Source of the DNA: Rhodococcus sp. B7740
GTDB lineage: Bacteria; Actinomycetota; Actinomycetes; Mycobacteriales; Mycobacteriaceae
Length of the DNA: 64,000 nucleotides
Direction of reading: 5' to 3'
NCBI RefSeq assembly: GCF_000954115.1
Contig: NZ_CP010797.1
Span: 5,270,001-5,334,000 of the forward strand
This document shows, in pieces, positions 46,367 to 54,153 of the stretch (position 1 is its first letter; the number at the start of each line of letters is the position of its first letter). A model generated the notes under the pieces. The model had not been told where the DNA came from. It made no database searches and saw only the letters and a list, made by a program, of their open reading frames with translations. Both the position numbers and the translations under genes were made by a program.

Positions 46367-47659
46367 TCAGAAGGCAGCGAGGTTCTCTCGGAACGTGGTT
46401 CGCGAATAACCGTCGCGAATCGCTCCGCGACGACGCAGCGCCGGAGCGAGACCGTCGGAGATTTCGGCGATGGCTTTGCGTGTGACAGGAGATGCGATGA
46501 GGAAGCCGTCTCCGCCGATGAATTCCATTGCCTCCTCCATTTTCTCGGCCACTGTCTCGACCGTTCCGACGAGCTCCATCGATTCCGTGGTCGGATAGTT
46601 CGCCACGATCTCGCGCAGGGTCTTGCCGGTTTTCGCCATGTCCGCGAGCGTGCTCTGGTGCCCGTTGTACTGGGTCAGATCGGGAACCGGCGCGTCTATG
46701 TCGAACTGTGAGAAATCGGTGCTGCTGAAGTACGACATCGCCGACAGGATGCCGTCGATGTTGTTTCGTTGCACTTCGCGCATCCGATCGCGTTTGACCA
46801 GAGCTTCCTCGTCGGTATCGGCCATGATGGGGCTGACCAGGAACAGCACTTTGACATCGTCGGGCTTGCGGCCGTACTCGACGAGCCTGCGGCTGATGTC
46901 CTCGCGGTATTCCTTCATGGCATCCAGTCCGCGGACATTGGCGATGATGGTGTCGGCGTGTTTTGCACCGAATGCGCGGCCGGCGGGAGAACCTCCGGCT
47001 TGGCAGATGACCGGACGACCCTGGGGGCCGCGCGGGACGTTCAGCGGACCTCGCGAGGCGTAGTACTTGCCCTCGAAATCGATCGTGTGAATCTTTTCGT
47101 GATCGGCGAACACTCCGGATTCCGAGTCCAGAACCAGGGCGTCCTCGTCCCACGAATCCCACAGTTGCGTGACGACGTCCACCCATTCGTCGGCCATCTC
47201 GTAGCGGAGATCGTGTTCGATCTGCTTGGCCAGTCCGTAGTTCTGTGCGGCTCCGTCGGCGCTCGCGGTGACGAGATTGATCCCGACCCGCCCCTTGGTC
47301 AGGTGGTCGAGAGTCGACATCAGTCGGGCCGCCAGGAACGGCGGATAGAACGTCGTGGCGACGGTGGCGATGATGCCGATGCGCTCGGTGGCGTCCGCCA
47401 TCAGCGGCACGAGGGGCATCGGGTCGAAACGCACCGTGGTGCCGCGGCGTACGGAGCTTTCGAACGTCCCACGGTAGACGTTGGACAGTACCGACGAATC
47501 CTCGAGCATGATGTAGTCGAAGCCTGCACGCTCGAGGCTTCGCGCAGCATCGACGAAGAGATCGGGTCGACCAACGTCGGACGCCACGTTGCCCGACCAC
47601 GGCTGGTTCCAGCCGTAGACCCCGAAGCCCGTCGTGAAGAACCAGCCGAGATGCATCAT
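46367..47659 (-). CDS. NtaA/SnaA/DszA-family FMN-dependent monooxygenase, paralogue 1
   Basis: 430 residues. First of seven paralogues in this locus and the only one on the minus strand. Luciferase-like TIM barrel with H-L-G-W-F at the start, G-W-N-Q-P-W-S-G near 16, R-A-G-F-D-Y-I-M-L-E-D-S-S near 43, T-T-F-Y-P-P-F-L-A-A-R near 92, and C-Q-A-G-G-S-P-A-G-R near 215. Enzymes of this family use FMNH2 and O2 on aminopolycarboxylates, cyclic sulfones or sulfides. The ATG at 47659 overlaps the stop of a 26-codon leader ORF, so expression is probably coupled to the leader. The WNQxWSG motif groups it with paralogues 3 and 4. Confidence 0.9.
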   Translation of the reverse strand: MMHLGWFFTTGFGVYGWNQPWSGNVASDVGRPDLFVDAARSLERAGFDYIMLEDSSVLSNVYRGTFESSVRRGTTVRFDPMPLVPLMADATERIGIIATVATTFYPPFLAARLMSTLDHLTKGRVGINLVTASADGAAQNYGLAKQIEHDLRYEMADEWVDVVTQLWDSWDEDALVLDSESGVFADHEKIHTIDFEGKYYASRGPLNVPRGPQGRPVICQAGGSPAGRAFGAKHADTIIANVRGLDAMKEYREDISRRLVEYGRKPDDVKVLFLVSPIMADTDEEALVKRDRMREVQRNNIDGILSAMSYFSSTDFSQFDIDAPVPDLTQYNGHQSTLADMAKTGKTLREIVANYPTTESMELVGTVETVAEKMEEAMEFIGGDGFLIASPVTRKAIAEISDGLAPALRRRGAIRDGYSRTTFRENLAAF

Positions 47660-47736
47660 GCGGCGACGCCTGCGTCGATTCGACCGGTGGACGACTGCGT
47701 CGACACGACGCTGTCGGCGGGAGCGTGGTAGTTCAT
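47656..47736 (-). CDS. 26-codon leader ORF upstream of monooxygenase paralogue 1
   Basis: ATG at 47736 preceded by GAGAGGGA at an ideal distance, a better ribosome site than any before the monooxygenase. It encodes M-N-Y-H-A-P-A-D-S-V-V-S-T-Q and ends I-D-A-G-V-A-A. Its TGA (47658-47656) overlaps the monooxygenase ATG as ATGA. It contains no Cys, Met run or other attenuator-type codon run. A role as a translational leader is inferred from layout. Confidence 0.55.
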   Translation of the reverse strand: MNYHAPADSVVSTQSSTGRIDAGVAA

Positions 47737-47820
47737 GCCAATCCCTCTCGTGATGGTTGGGCAACGTGACGGTTGCCGATGAAGGAAGCCTCCTGCAAAC
47801 GCATTACCGAACGTGGCGCA

Positions 47821-47842
47821 GGCGTAAATGAGTTATTACGCC
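47821..47842. promoter_or_regulatory. Operator-like dyad 1, GGCGTAA-N8-TTACGCC
   Basis: Perfect 7-bp inverted repeat with an 8-base spacer (ATGAGTTA). It begins 85 bases upstream of the leader ORF start on the minus strand. The same half-sites and spacing recur at dyad 2, so both probably bind the same dimeric regulator. Confidence 0.7.
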
Positions 47843-47971
47843 GCAAACATCGCCTGCTCGGGCGGTTTGTCGGTTCCGATAACGCCGCCGAGCAGCGCTG
47901 CAGAGGCGGGCCGAGACCTATGTCACTCCGGCGTTAATTAATTTCGGATCCCTCTGACCAGGGGATTCGAA

Positions 47972-47995
47972 CGGCGTAATACTTCAGTTACGCCG
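47972..47995. promoter_or_regulatory. Operator-like dyad 2, CGGCGTAA-N8-TTACGCCG
   Basis: Perfect 8-bp inverted repeat with an 8-base spacer (TACTTCAG), containing the same GGCGTAA-N8-TTACGCC core as dyad 1. It ends 86 bases upstream of the ABC ATPase start on the plus strand, the mirror image of dyad 1 relative to the leader. The GntR gene at the right edge is one candidate binder, unproven. Confidence 0.7.
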
Positions 47996-48080
47996 AACGT
48001 CCCTTCCAGTAACGCGTGCCGAGAATGCTGTGCGCATCGAGCAATAGCTCTGCTGGAGACAATCGGCTTGGAGGATCGTG

Positions 48081-48908
48081 ATGAGTGGCAACCTGCGCGC
48101 AGCGTATGCCGAGATCGACGCCGAACACGTGTGCAAGAGCTTCGACCGTCGTGGGTCCGGGTCGCCGGCCGTGGACGACATCAGCATGAAGGTGACGTCG
48201 AGCTCGGCCATCGGAATCGTCGGCGAGTCCGGCTCCGGTAAATCGACACTGGTTCGCATGATGTGCGGATTGCTCTCGCCCTCGGCGGGGTCGGTGTCGT
48301 ACAACGGTGCCGAGTTGTCCGGGGTGCTCTCGACCCGTGCCGGTAGGCGCGAGTTCAGAGCGAAGGTGCAGTACGTCGCGCAGGACACGACGTCCTCGTT
48401 CGACCCACGCAGAACGTTGCGTGACGCTGTCCGGTTGCCTGCCATGCGTCTGCTCGGGATGGATGCGAAAGCTGCCGACGCACAGGTGAACTCGACACTG
48501 GAATCACTCGAACTCGATCCGGCCATGGCCGATCGGTTTCCCACCGAGGTATCGGGCGGTCAGCGTCAACGGTTCTCGATAGCCAGGGCGCTGGTGGTCC
48601 GACCGCGAATTCTCCTGTGTGACGAGGTGGTATCGGCATTGGACGTATCGGTCCAGGGAGCAATCCTGAACATGTTGCGGCAGTACTGCATCGACGCGGA
48701 CTGTGGCTTGGTGTTCGTCTCGCACGGACTACCCGCGACGGCGTTCATCGCCAGGGACATGGTGGTCATGAGAAACGGTGTGATCGTGGAACAGGGCACT
48801 ACCGACGACGTGGTCGAACGTCCCCAGGACCCGTACACGGCGGAGCTTCTCGAGGCCTACCGCGGTGCCGAGGACATCGAGCAACTCGCCGTGGCGGCAA
48901 CGCGATGA
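48081..48908 (+). CDS. Peptide-type ABC importer ATPase (single)
   Basis: 275 residues from the ATG at 48081 (GGAGG 6 bases upstream; GTG 48078 is too close). Walker A G-E-S-G-S-G-K-S near 47, signature V-S-G-G-Q-R-Q-R near 157, Walker B I-L-L-C-D-E near 178, D-loop S-A-L-D-V-S. DppF-like, and the C-terminal Cys motif is absent. Only one ATPase gene is present, where most Dpp/Opp systems have two or a fusion. It may act as a homodimer or borrow a partner. ATGA overlap with the next gene. Confidence 0.87.
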   Translation: MSGNLRAAYAEIDAEHVCKSFDRRGSGSPAVDDISMKVTSSSAIGIVGESGSGKSTLVRMMCGLLSPSAGSVSYNGAELSGVLSTRAGRREFRAKVQYVAQDTTSSFDPRRTLRDAVRLPAMRLLGMDAKAADAQVNSTLESLELDPAMADRFPTEVSGGQRQRFSIARALVVRPRILLCDEVVSALDVSVQGAILNMLRQYCIDADCGLVFVSHGLPATAFIARDMVVMRNGVIVEQGTTDDVVERPQDPYTAELLEAYRGAEDIEQLAVAATR

Positions 48909-49948
48909 CCGGGTTTCTCGGACGGCAACGGTGGTGGCTCGGCCGAATCGCTGTGCTTCCGCTGCATCTGCTCGTGTTCGCGATCGCGGCGTTCTTCCTG
49001 GTTCGCGCGATCCCCGGCGACCCCGCACGTGAGGTGGTCGGTCCCGAGGCCACGGAAGCGGACTACCTGGCGACGAAGGCCGAACTCGGCCTCGACGGAA
49101 GCCTGTGGTCGCAGTTGACGACCTACCTGGGCAATCTGCTGCACTTCGATCTCGGCAACGCGATCATGACCGGCAGACCGGTCACTGCGGACATCGCAGA
49201 CCGCCTGCCCGGAACCCTCGAATTGGCGGGCATCGCCTTCGCCTTTCTGTTGGCGATCACGCTGGCGCTCTCGGCCGTCGTCGTTGCCCGCCCGAAGTCC
49301 CTGGCTGCACGGATGGTGCGCGGGTACGCCCAAGCCGCTGGTGCCGTACCGGAATTCGTCGTCGGAGTCGTCGGCATCTTCCTGTTCTACGCCACCCTGC
49401 AGGTGGTCCCGGCCCCGTCGGGTCGAGTCAGGGCAGGACTGACCGAGCCCGAACCGATCACCTCCCTTCCGCTGCTCGACGCCGTTCTGCGCGGCGACAC
49501 GGTCGTGGTGTCCTCGATGGTCTCGCACCTGTTTCTACCGATCGCCGTGCTCGTGCTCTCGGTCACCCCGATTCTGCTCAAACAGCTTTTGACAGCGCTC
49601 GATTCGAGCCTCACCGCGCAACCGACGATGTTCAAGATCGCCACCGGTTCGGCCCGCAAGTACATCTATGCAAGTGCGTACCGGCGAGCATTGCCGCCGA
49701 CCGTCGCGTTGTTCGGCATGGTCTTCGGTTCTCTTCTCGGCGGTGCGGTCATCCTCGAGACCCTGTTCGGGCTCGGCGGCATGGGCCGATACGCCGTCGA
49801 AGCTGTCGCGGCGACGGATCTGATTGCGCTGCAGGGATTCCTGCTCGTAGTCGCGGCGATCTCGCTGATCGTGTTCCTGTGTGTCGATCTCGTCAACATG
49901 TTGCTCGACCCTCGCCGCAAGCCGGGCCGAGCCGGAGGTGGTTCCTGA
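48905..49948 (+). CDS. Peptide-type ABC permease, DppB-like
   Basis: 347 residues. R-A-I-P-G-D-P-A near 36 is the classical DppB-like first extracellular motif. About six membrane segments, and a periplasmic loop with E-P-I-T-S-L-P near 178. The cytoplasmic loop F-K-I-A-T-G-S-A-R near 242 is less conserved than usual. Forms a channel with the next gene. TGATG overlap with it. Confidence 0.85.
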   Translation: MTGFLGRQRWWLGRIAVLPLHLLVFAIAAFFLVRAIPGDPAREVVGPEATEADYLATKAELGLDGSLWSQLTTYLGNLLHFDLGNAIMTGRPVTADIADRLPGTLELAGIAFAFLLAITLALSAVVVARPKSLAARMVRGYAQAAGAVPEFVVGVVGIFLFYATLQVVPAPSGRVRAGLTEPEPITSLPLLDAVLRGDTVVVSSMVSHLFLPIAVLVLSVTPILLKQLLTALDSSLTAQPTMFKIATGSARKYIYASAYRRALPPTVALFGMVFGSLLGGAVILETLFGLGGMGRYAVEAVAATDLIALQGFLLVVAAISLIVFLCVDLVNMLLDPRRKPGRAGGGS

Positions 49949-50832
49949 TGGTTGCTCTGGTTCCGAAGAAGGCCGTCTCCGACGCCCGCACAGGCCCACG
50001 TCGTCCGCGAAGGTCGATGTCGATCGGCACCGTGGCACTGTTCGTTCCACTGGCCCTGATCCTGCTGATCACCCTGATCGGACCGTGGATCGTCCCGTTC
50101 GATCCCACCAAGGTGGTCGGCTCGCCGTCCCAGTCTCCGGACACGGAGTTCTGGTTGGGAACCGACTCCAACGGACTCGATGTCTTCTCGCGCACCATTG
50201 CCGGTGCCCGCATCGATGTCACCATCGCGCTCGCGGTCACGATCGCCGCAACCGTGGCAGGCATCCTGATCGGGTTGACCATCGGAATGAGCGAGTCGGG
50301 ACGCGGTCTCGGCGGATTCCTGGCCCGTGGGGCAGCACGTTTTCTGGATCTGCTCGAGGCCGTTCCCACGGTGATCGTCGCGCTGGTCGTCGTCTCGTTC
50401 TTCGGAACGTCCTCGATCACGATGATCTTCACACTGTCGATCATCCTTGCGCCGATTCAGGCGCGTTTGGTCCGCACCGAGGTACTGCGGGTGCGCGGCG
50501 ACGCGTATCTCGACGCGGCCCGTCAGGCCGGACTGTCCGAGACCCAGTTGGTGTTCCGGCACGTACTGCCCAACTCCTCGGTGCCCGCATTGCAGAACGC
50601 GTCGGTGGTGTTCGGCATGACGATCATTCTCACCGCCGCGCTCGGCTTCCTCGGCGTCGGCCTGCCGCCGCCCACCCCCGAATGGGGCTCGATGATCACG
50701 CGCGGCGCAGGCGATGCCGCTATCGGGAAGCTGTGGTCGGCCGGCGCACCTGCCTTCGCGTTGTGCCTGACGGTGGCATCGGTTGCCGTCGTCGGCCGCA
50801 AGCTCACCGAGGGCACCCGCCGCTCGCACTGA
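49948..50832 (+). CDS. Peptide-type ABC permease, DppC-like
   Basis: 294 residues from the ATG at 49948. Basic N-terminal tail, first helix, then F-W-L-G-T-D-S-N-G-L-D-V-F-S-R near 68 (DppC signature). EAA loop L-D-A-A-R-Q-A-G-L-S near 188. L-G-V-G-L-P-P-P-T-P-E-W-G near 235 is typical. Third gene of the importer. Confidence 0.9.
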   Translation: MVALVPKKAVSDARTGPRRPRRSMSIGTVALFVPLALILLITLIGPWIVPFDPTKVVGSPSQSPDTEFWLGTDSNGLDVFSRTIAGARIDVTIALAVTIAATVAGILIGLTIGMSESGRGLGGFLARGAARFLDLLEAVPTVIVALVVVSFFGTSSITMIFTLSIILAPIQARLVRTEVLRVRGDAYLDAARQAGLSETQLVFRHVLPNSSVPALQNASVVFGMTIILTAALGFLGVGLPPPTPEWGSMITRGAGDAAIGKLWSAGAPAFALCLTVASVAVVGRKLTEGTRRSH

Positions 50833-50836
50833 TATC

Positions 50837-50866
50837 GGCCCTCTTTCGTACGGCCCTCTTTCGTAT
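50837..50866. repeat. 15-bp tandem duplication
   Basis: CGGCCCTCTTTCGTA occurs twice in a row (50837-50851 and 50852-50866) in the 150-base gap between the DppC-like gene and the binding-lipoprotein gene. It is probably a small slippage duplication. No other structure is seen in the gap. Confidence 0.7.
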
Positions 50867-50982
50867 CGGACAGTGCAGTCCGCGAATACCACTCTCGTGC
50901 ATGGTCTCCCACGATCGAAGCCTCAGGGCTCGATCGGCGATGACACCTGCACTCGTGCACCGAACAAGGAGAACAACCTGTC

Positions 50983-52635
50983 ATGAAAGCTTCTCATCGA
51001 TTTCCCGTCGGACTCAGATGGGCGGTGCCGTTGCTCGTCGGTGCCCTTGCACTGACTGCGTGCTCGGACGGCGGAGGCGAGACCTCGGCGTCGAGCTCGG
51101 GGGAGATCATCGTGGTGACCCCCGACCAGGCGTCGAACGTGGTTCGGGACTACGGCTACACCGCCGGCACCGACAACCAGGACGTCACCAACAACATGCA
51201 CGCCCAGCTGATCCGTAAGCCGTACGTGGAGGAGGAAGGCTCCGACGCGCTGGTGCAGGACTTCTACGATTTCGAGCCCTATCTCGCCGAGGGCTACGAG
51301 GTGAGCCCCGATCAACTCGTCTACACCTTCTCGCTGCGACAGGGTGTGATGAGTGACCACGGCAACGAACTCGATGCCGACGACGTCCTGTGGTCCTTCG
51401 AGCGCAAGTTCGCCACCCCGGGCGGAGGCATGGCCGGCTACTACAAGCCGATGTTGACCGACCCGGCAACGCAGATCGAGAAGATCGACGACTACACCGT
51501 CAGCTTCACCGTCGAGAAGGCCGGCTACGGTCTGACCCTGCTGGCCAATCTGGCGGAGAACATCGGGTCGATCTACGACAGCAACTATCTGATCGAGAAC
51601 GCCACTCCCGAGGATCCTTACGCGGTTGCATGGGGTGCCGAGGACATGATGCGCGGCAACTTCGGTTACGGCGCATACATGTTGGAGTCGGTAACCCCGG
51701 GCCAGGAGATCGTCATGACGGCCAATCCCAACTTCGTGTTGGGTGAGCCGGAGATCAAACGGATCATTCGACGCGTCGTGGCCGACCCCGCCACTCGGGC
51801 CAACATGGTCACGCGCGGTGACGCAGACGTGGCCCTGGCGTTGCGCTCGTCCGACCAGGCGAGCTTGGCGAGCAACGATGCCGTGACGGTTCCGACGACC
51901 ACCTCCAATCAGTACCTGTTGCTCTCGATGAACACCACGAGCGCACCGTTCGACGATGTGCGTGTGCGCCAGGCGATGGCGTACGCGATCCCGTACGACC
52001 AGATCCTGTCCGACGTGTTCTTCGGTCGCGCGTACAAGTACAACCACGTGCTCGACGACAAGGCGCCGAACTGGGACGGCAGCGATCTTCCCCAGTTCGA
52101 CAGCGACCCCGAACGTGCGAAGTCGCTGCTCGCCGAAGCGGGACTCGACGGTCTTGCCTTCACCCTCAGCGTCAACAACCAACTCCCTGCCGCTCAGGAC
52201 ACGGCGATTCAGATCCAGTCCTATGCAGCCGAAGCGGGCATCGACGTGACGATCGCGGAAGTGCCAGCAGCGCAACTCAATGCCGACACCCTGGACGGCA
52301 AGGTCCAGGCAAGCCTGACCATGGGTGCCTCGGTCACCATGACCCCGCCGTATTCGCTGCAGCTGCTGACGCAACCGGGCGGTGGTTCCAACATCGCTCT
52401 GTGGAACGATCCCGAGTTCCTGTCGATGGTGGATCGAGGCCTCGATGCCGGTGACGCGTTGAGCCCCGAGGCCGGAGTGTTCTGGAATCAGGCCGAGCTG
52501 CGCATGACCGAGCAGGCCCCCTACATCTTCATCGCCAGGGTACGGCCGTCGGTGGCGCTGGAGGCAGGTATCGGCGGGTTCGTGCAGCGCACCGACTTCC
52601 GCATCGACTACTCCAACCTGACTCTGGGCTCGTAG
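50983..52635 (+). CDS. ABC substrate-binding lipoprotein, SBP family 5
   Basis: 550 residues, AAGGAG site. Lipobox A-L-T-A-C with Cys27. SBP_bac_5 body: Y-T-F-S-L-R-Q-G-V near 108, D-A-D-D-V-L-W-S-F near 129, V-R-Q-A-M-A-Y-A-I-P-Y near 328. It is the receptor of the single-ATPase importer. In known chelator-degrading loci (EppABCD with EDTA monooxygenase) a receptor of this family feeds an NtaA-type enzyme, which is the nearest known parallel. Its ligand cannot be read here. Confidence 0.88.
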   Translation: MKASHRFPVGLRWAVPLLVGALALTACSDGGGETSASSSGEIIVVTPDQASNVVRDYGYTAGTDNQDVTNNMHAQLIRKPYVEEEGSDALVQDFYDFEPYLAEGYEVSPDQLVYTFSLRQGVMSDHGNELDADDVLWSFERKFATPGGGMAGYYKPMLTDPATQIEKIDDYTVSFTVEKAGYGLTLLANLAENIGSIYDSNYLIENATPEDPYAVAWGAEDMMRGNFGYGAYMLESVTPGQEIVMTANPNFVLGEPEIKRIIRRVVADPATRANMVTRGDADVALALRSSDQASLASNDAVTVPTTTSNQYLLLSMNTTSAPFDDVRVRQAMAYAIPYDQILSDVFFGRAYKYNHVLDDKAPNWDGSDLPQFDSDPERAKSLLAEAGLDGLAFTLSVNNQLPAAQDTAIQIQSYAAEAGIDVTIAEVPAAQLNADTLDGKVQASLTMGASVTMTPPYSLQLLTQPGGGSNIALWNDPEFLSMVDRGLDAGDALSPEAGVFWNQAELRMTEQAPYIFIARVRPSVALEAGIGGFVQRTDFRIDYSNLTLGS

Positions 52636-52644
52636 GCTCCTCTG

Positions 52645-52699
52645 CCGCAGGCAGTTCGGTCGGTGGTCATATCCGCCGCCCCGACCGAACTGCGTGCGG
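52645..52699 (+). terminator. Long stem-loop between importer and monooxygenase genes
   Basis: Arms 52645-52663 and 52681-52699 pair over 18 of 19 positions: CCGCA, one G/G mismatch, then 13 perfect pairs GCAGTTCGGTCGG/CCGACCGAACTGC. The loop is 17 bases. It starts 9 bases after the binding-protein stop and 115 bases before the next gene. It probably ends or attenuates importer transcription, so the monooxygenases may have their own promoter in 52700-52813. Confidence 0.65.
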
Positions 52700-52813
52700 A
52701 AATGCCGCCGAACGACGGCGAAATCGGACGGCTACCGAGAATGCGGCTCGTCGAAACATCGAGGCGGTGTAGTCGTCAAGACACAGCGCGAACGAAAAAC
52801 CAGCGAGGACACT

Positions 52814-54121
52814 ATGACAGACAACAGATTTCATCTCGGTTGGTTCGGCAGCTTCGTACCGACGACCTGGAACGCGGCCTTCGAGGGCACCGACAGCGGG
52901 GACTGGCTCAACGGAGACTTCTATGTCGATTTCGCCAGGACTCTCGAGCGCGCGTGCTTCGACTTCCTGCTCCTCGAAGATTCGTCGATGGTGTCGGACA
53001 CGTACGGCGGAAGCTCGGAGGCGACCCTGAAGACCGGCGGGTGGGCACCGAAAGGTGATCCGATGGCGTTGGCTCCCTTGCTCACCCGGGCCACCAGTCA
53101 TCTCGGTATCGCCTTGACCGCATCGACGTCTTTCTATCCGCCCTATCTTCTCGCACGCTCGATCTCCTCACTCGATCACCTGTCCTCGGGTCGTATCGGG
53201 TGGAACGTGGTGACCTCCAGCGAAGATCGCGCAGCCCAGAACTTCGGTATGGACGCACTACCTCCGCACGACGAGCGCTACGTGCGCGCCGACGAGTACG
53301 TGGACCTGGTCGAGAAGCTCTGGGACTCCTGGGATGCCGACGCTGTGGTGATGGACCGCGAGACGTCGACGTACGTCGACCACACCAAGGTCCACACCAT
53401 CGACTTCCAGGGCAAGTACTACTCCTCGCGCGGACCGCTCAACACTCTGCCGTCACCACAGGGGCGACCTGTCATCACGCAGGCAGGCGGCTCGCCGGCC
53501 GGGCGCGACTTCGCGGCCAAACATGCGGACATGATCATGGCGCTCCCCAAAGGTGTTGCAGCGATGAAGGAGTACCGGTCCGACATCAGGCGCCGGATGG
53601 CGCTGCACGGCCGCGATCCCGATTCGGCAAAGGTGATGTACGTGGTCTCTCCCATCCTCGGTGAGACCCACGAGGATGCGCTCGCGCGAAAGGAACGCAA
53701 AGCGGCGGCGGTTCGCGCCAATCCTGCGGGGGTGCTCATCGGCTGGTCGGCAAGCATGGAGATCGACTTCTCCACGTTCGATCTCGACAAGCCGATGCCC
53801 GAGGACGTGCACACCAACGGACACCAGTCCACCTTGGAGAACTTCCGCAACTGGGCCGACGGCCGAACGCTCCGCGAGGCCTGCGTGGCCTACCGAACCG
53901 AATCGATGGAGCTGGTCGGTACACCGGATGCTGTTGCCGCGCAGATGGGCGACGCCATGGCAGAGGTCGGCGGGGACGGGTTCTTGATCTGGAGCCAGCC
54001 GCACAACCGGCGCTACATCGGTGAGATCGCAGACGGACTCGTGCCCGCTCTGCAGAGCCGAGGTCTGATGCGGACCGAGTACAGCAGCGATCATCTGCGC
54101 GACAACCTGCTCGAATTCTGA
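52814..54121 (+). CDS. NtaA/SnaA/DszA-family FMN-dependent monooxygenase, paralogue 2
   Basis: 435 residues. F-H-L-G-W-F start, R-A-C-F-D-F-L-L-L-E-D-S-S near 46, S-T-S-F-Y-P-P-Y-L-L-A-R near 97, W-N-V-V-T-S-S-E-D-R-A-A-Q-N-F-G-M near 131, S-R-G-P-L-N-T near 200, T-Q-A-G-G-S-P-A-G-R near 218 (Thr in place of the Cys of most sister proteins). Ends R-D-N-L-L-E-F. The TSSEDR pattern groups it with paralogues 5 and 7. FMNH2 is expected from the nearby reductases. Substrate unknown. Confidence 0.9.
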   Translation: MTDNRFHLGWFGSFVPTTWNAAFEGTDSGDWLNGDFYVDFARTLERACFDFLLLEDSSMVSDTYGGSSEATLKTGGWAPKGDPMALAPLLTRATSHLGIALTASTSFYPPYLLARSISSLDHLSSGRIGWNVVTSSEDRAAQNFGMDALPPHDERYVRADEYVDLVEKLWDSWDADAVVMDRETSTYVDHTKVHTIDFQGKYYSSRGPLNTLPSPQGRPVITQAGGSPAGRDFAAKHADMIMALPKGVAAMKEYRSDIRRRMALHGRDPDSAKVMYVVSPILGETHEDALARKERKAAAVRANPAGVLIGWSASMEIDFSTFDLDKPMPEDVHTNGHQSTLENFRNWADGRTLREACVAYRTESMELVGTPDAVAAQMGDAMAEVGGDGFLIWSQPHNRRYIGEIADGLVPALQSRGLMRTEYSSDHLRDNLLEF

Positions 54122-54153
54122 CCCTCTCACTCGTTTCGTATCTGGAGAAAACT

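Larger units (their letters stand above)
47737..48080. promoter_or_regulatory. Divergent control region of the monooxygenase locus
   Basis: 344 bases without a gene, between the minus-strand leader/monooxygenase unit and the plus-strand ABC importer train. It holds two dyads of the same form (listed separately), a related half-site GGCGTTAA near 47930, the reverse half-site ATAACGCC at 47877-47884, and an A/T-rich stretch at about 47932-47944. It should hold both promoters. Confidence 0.65.
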
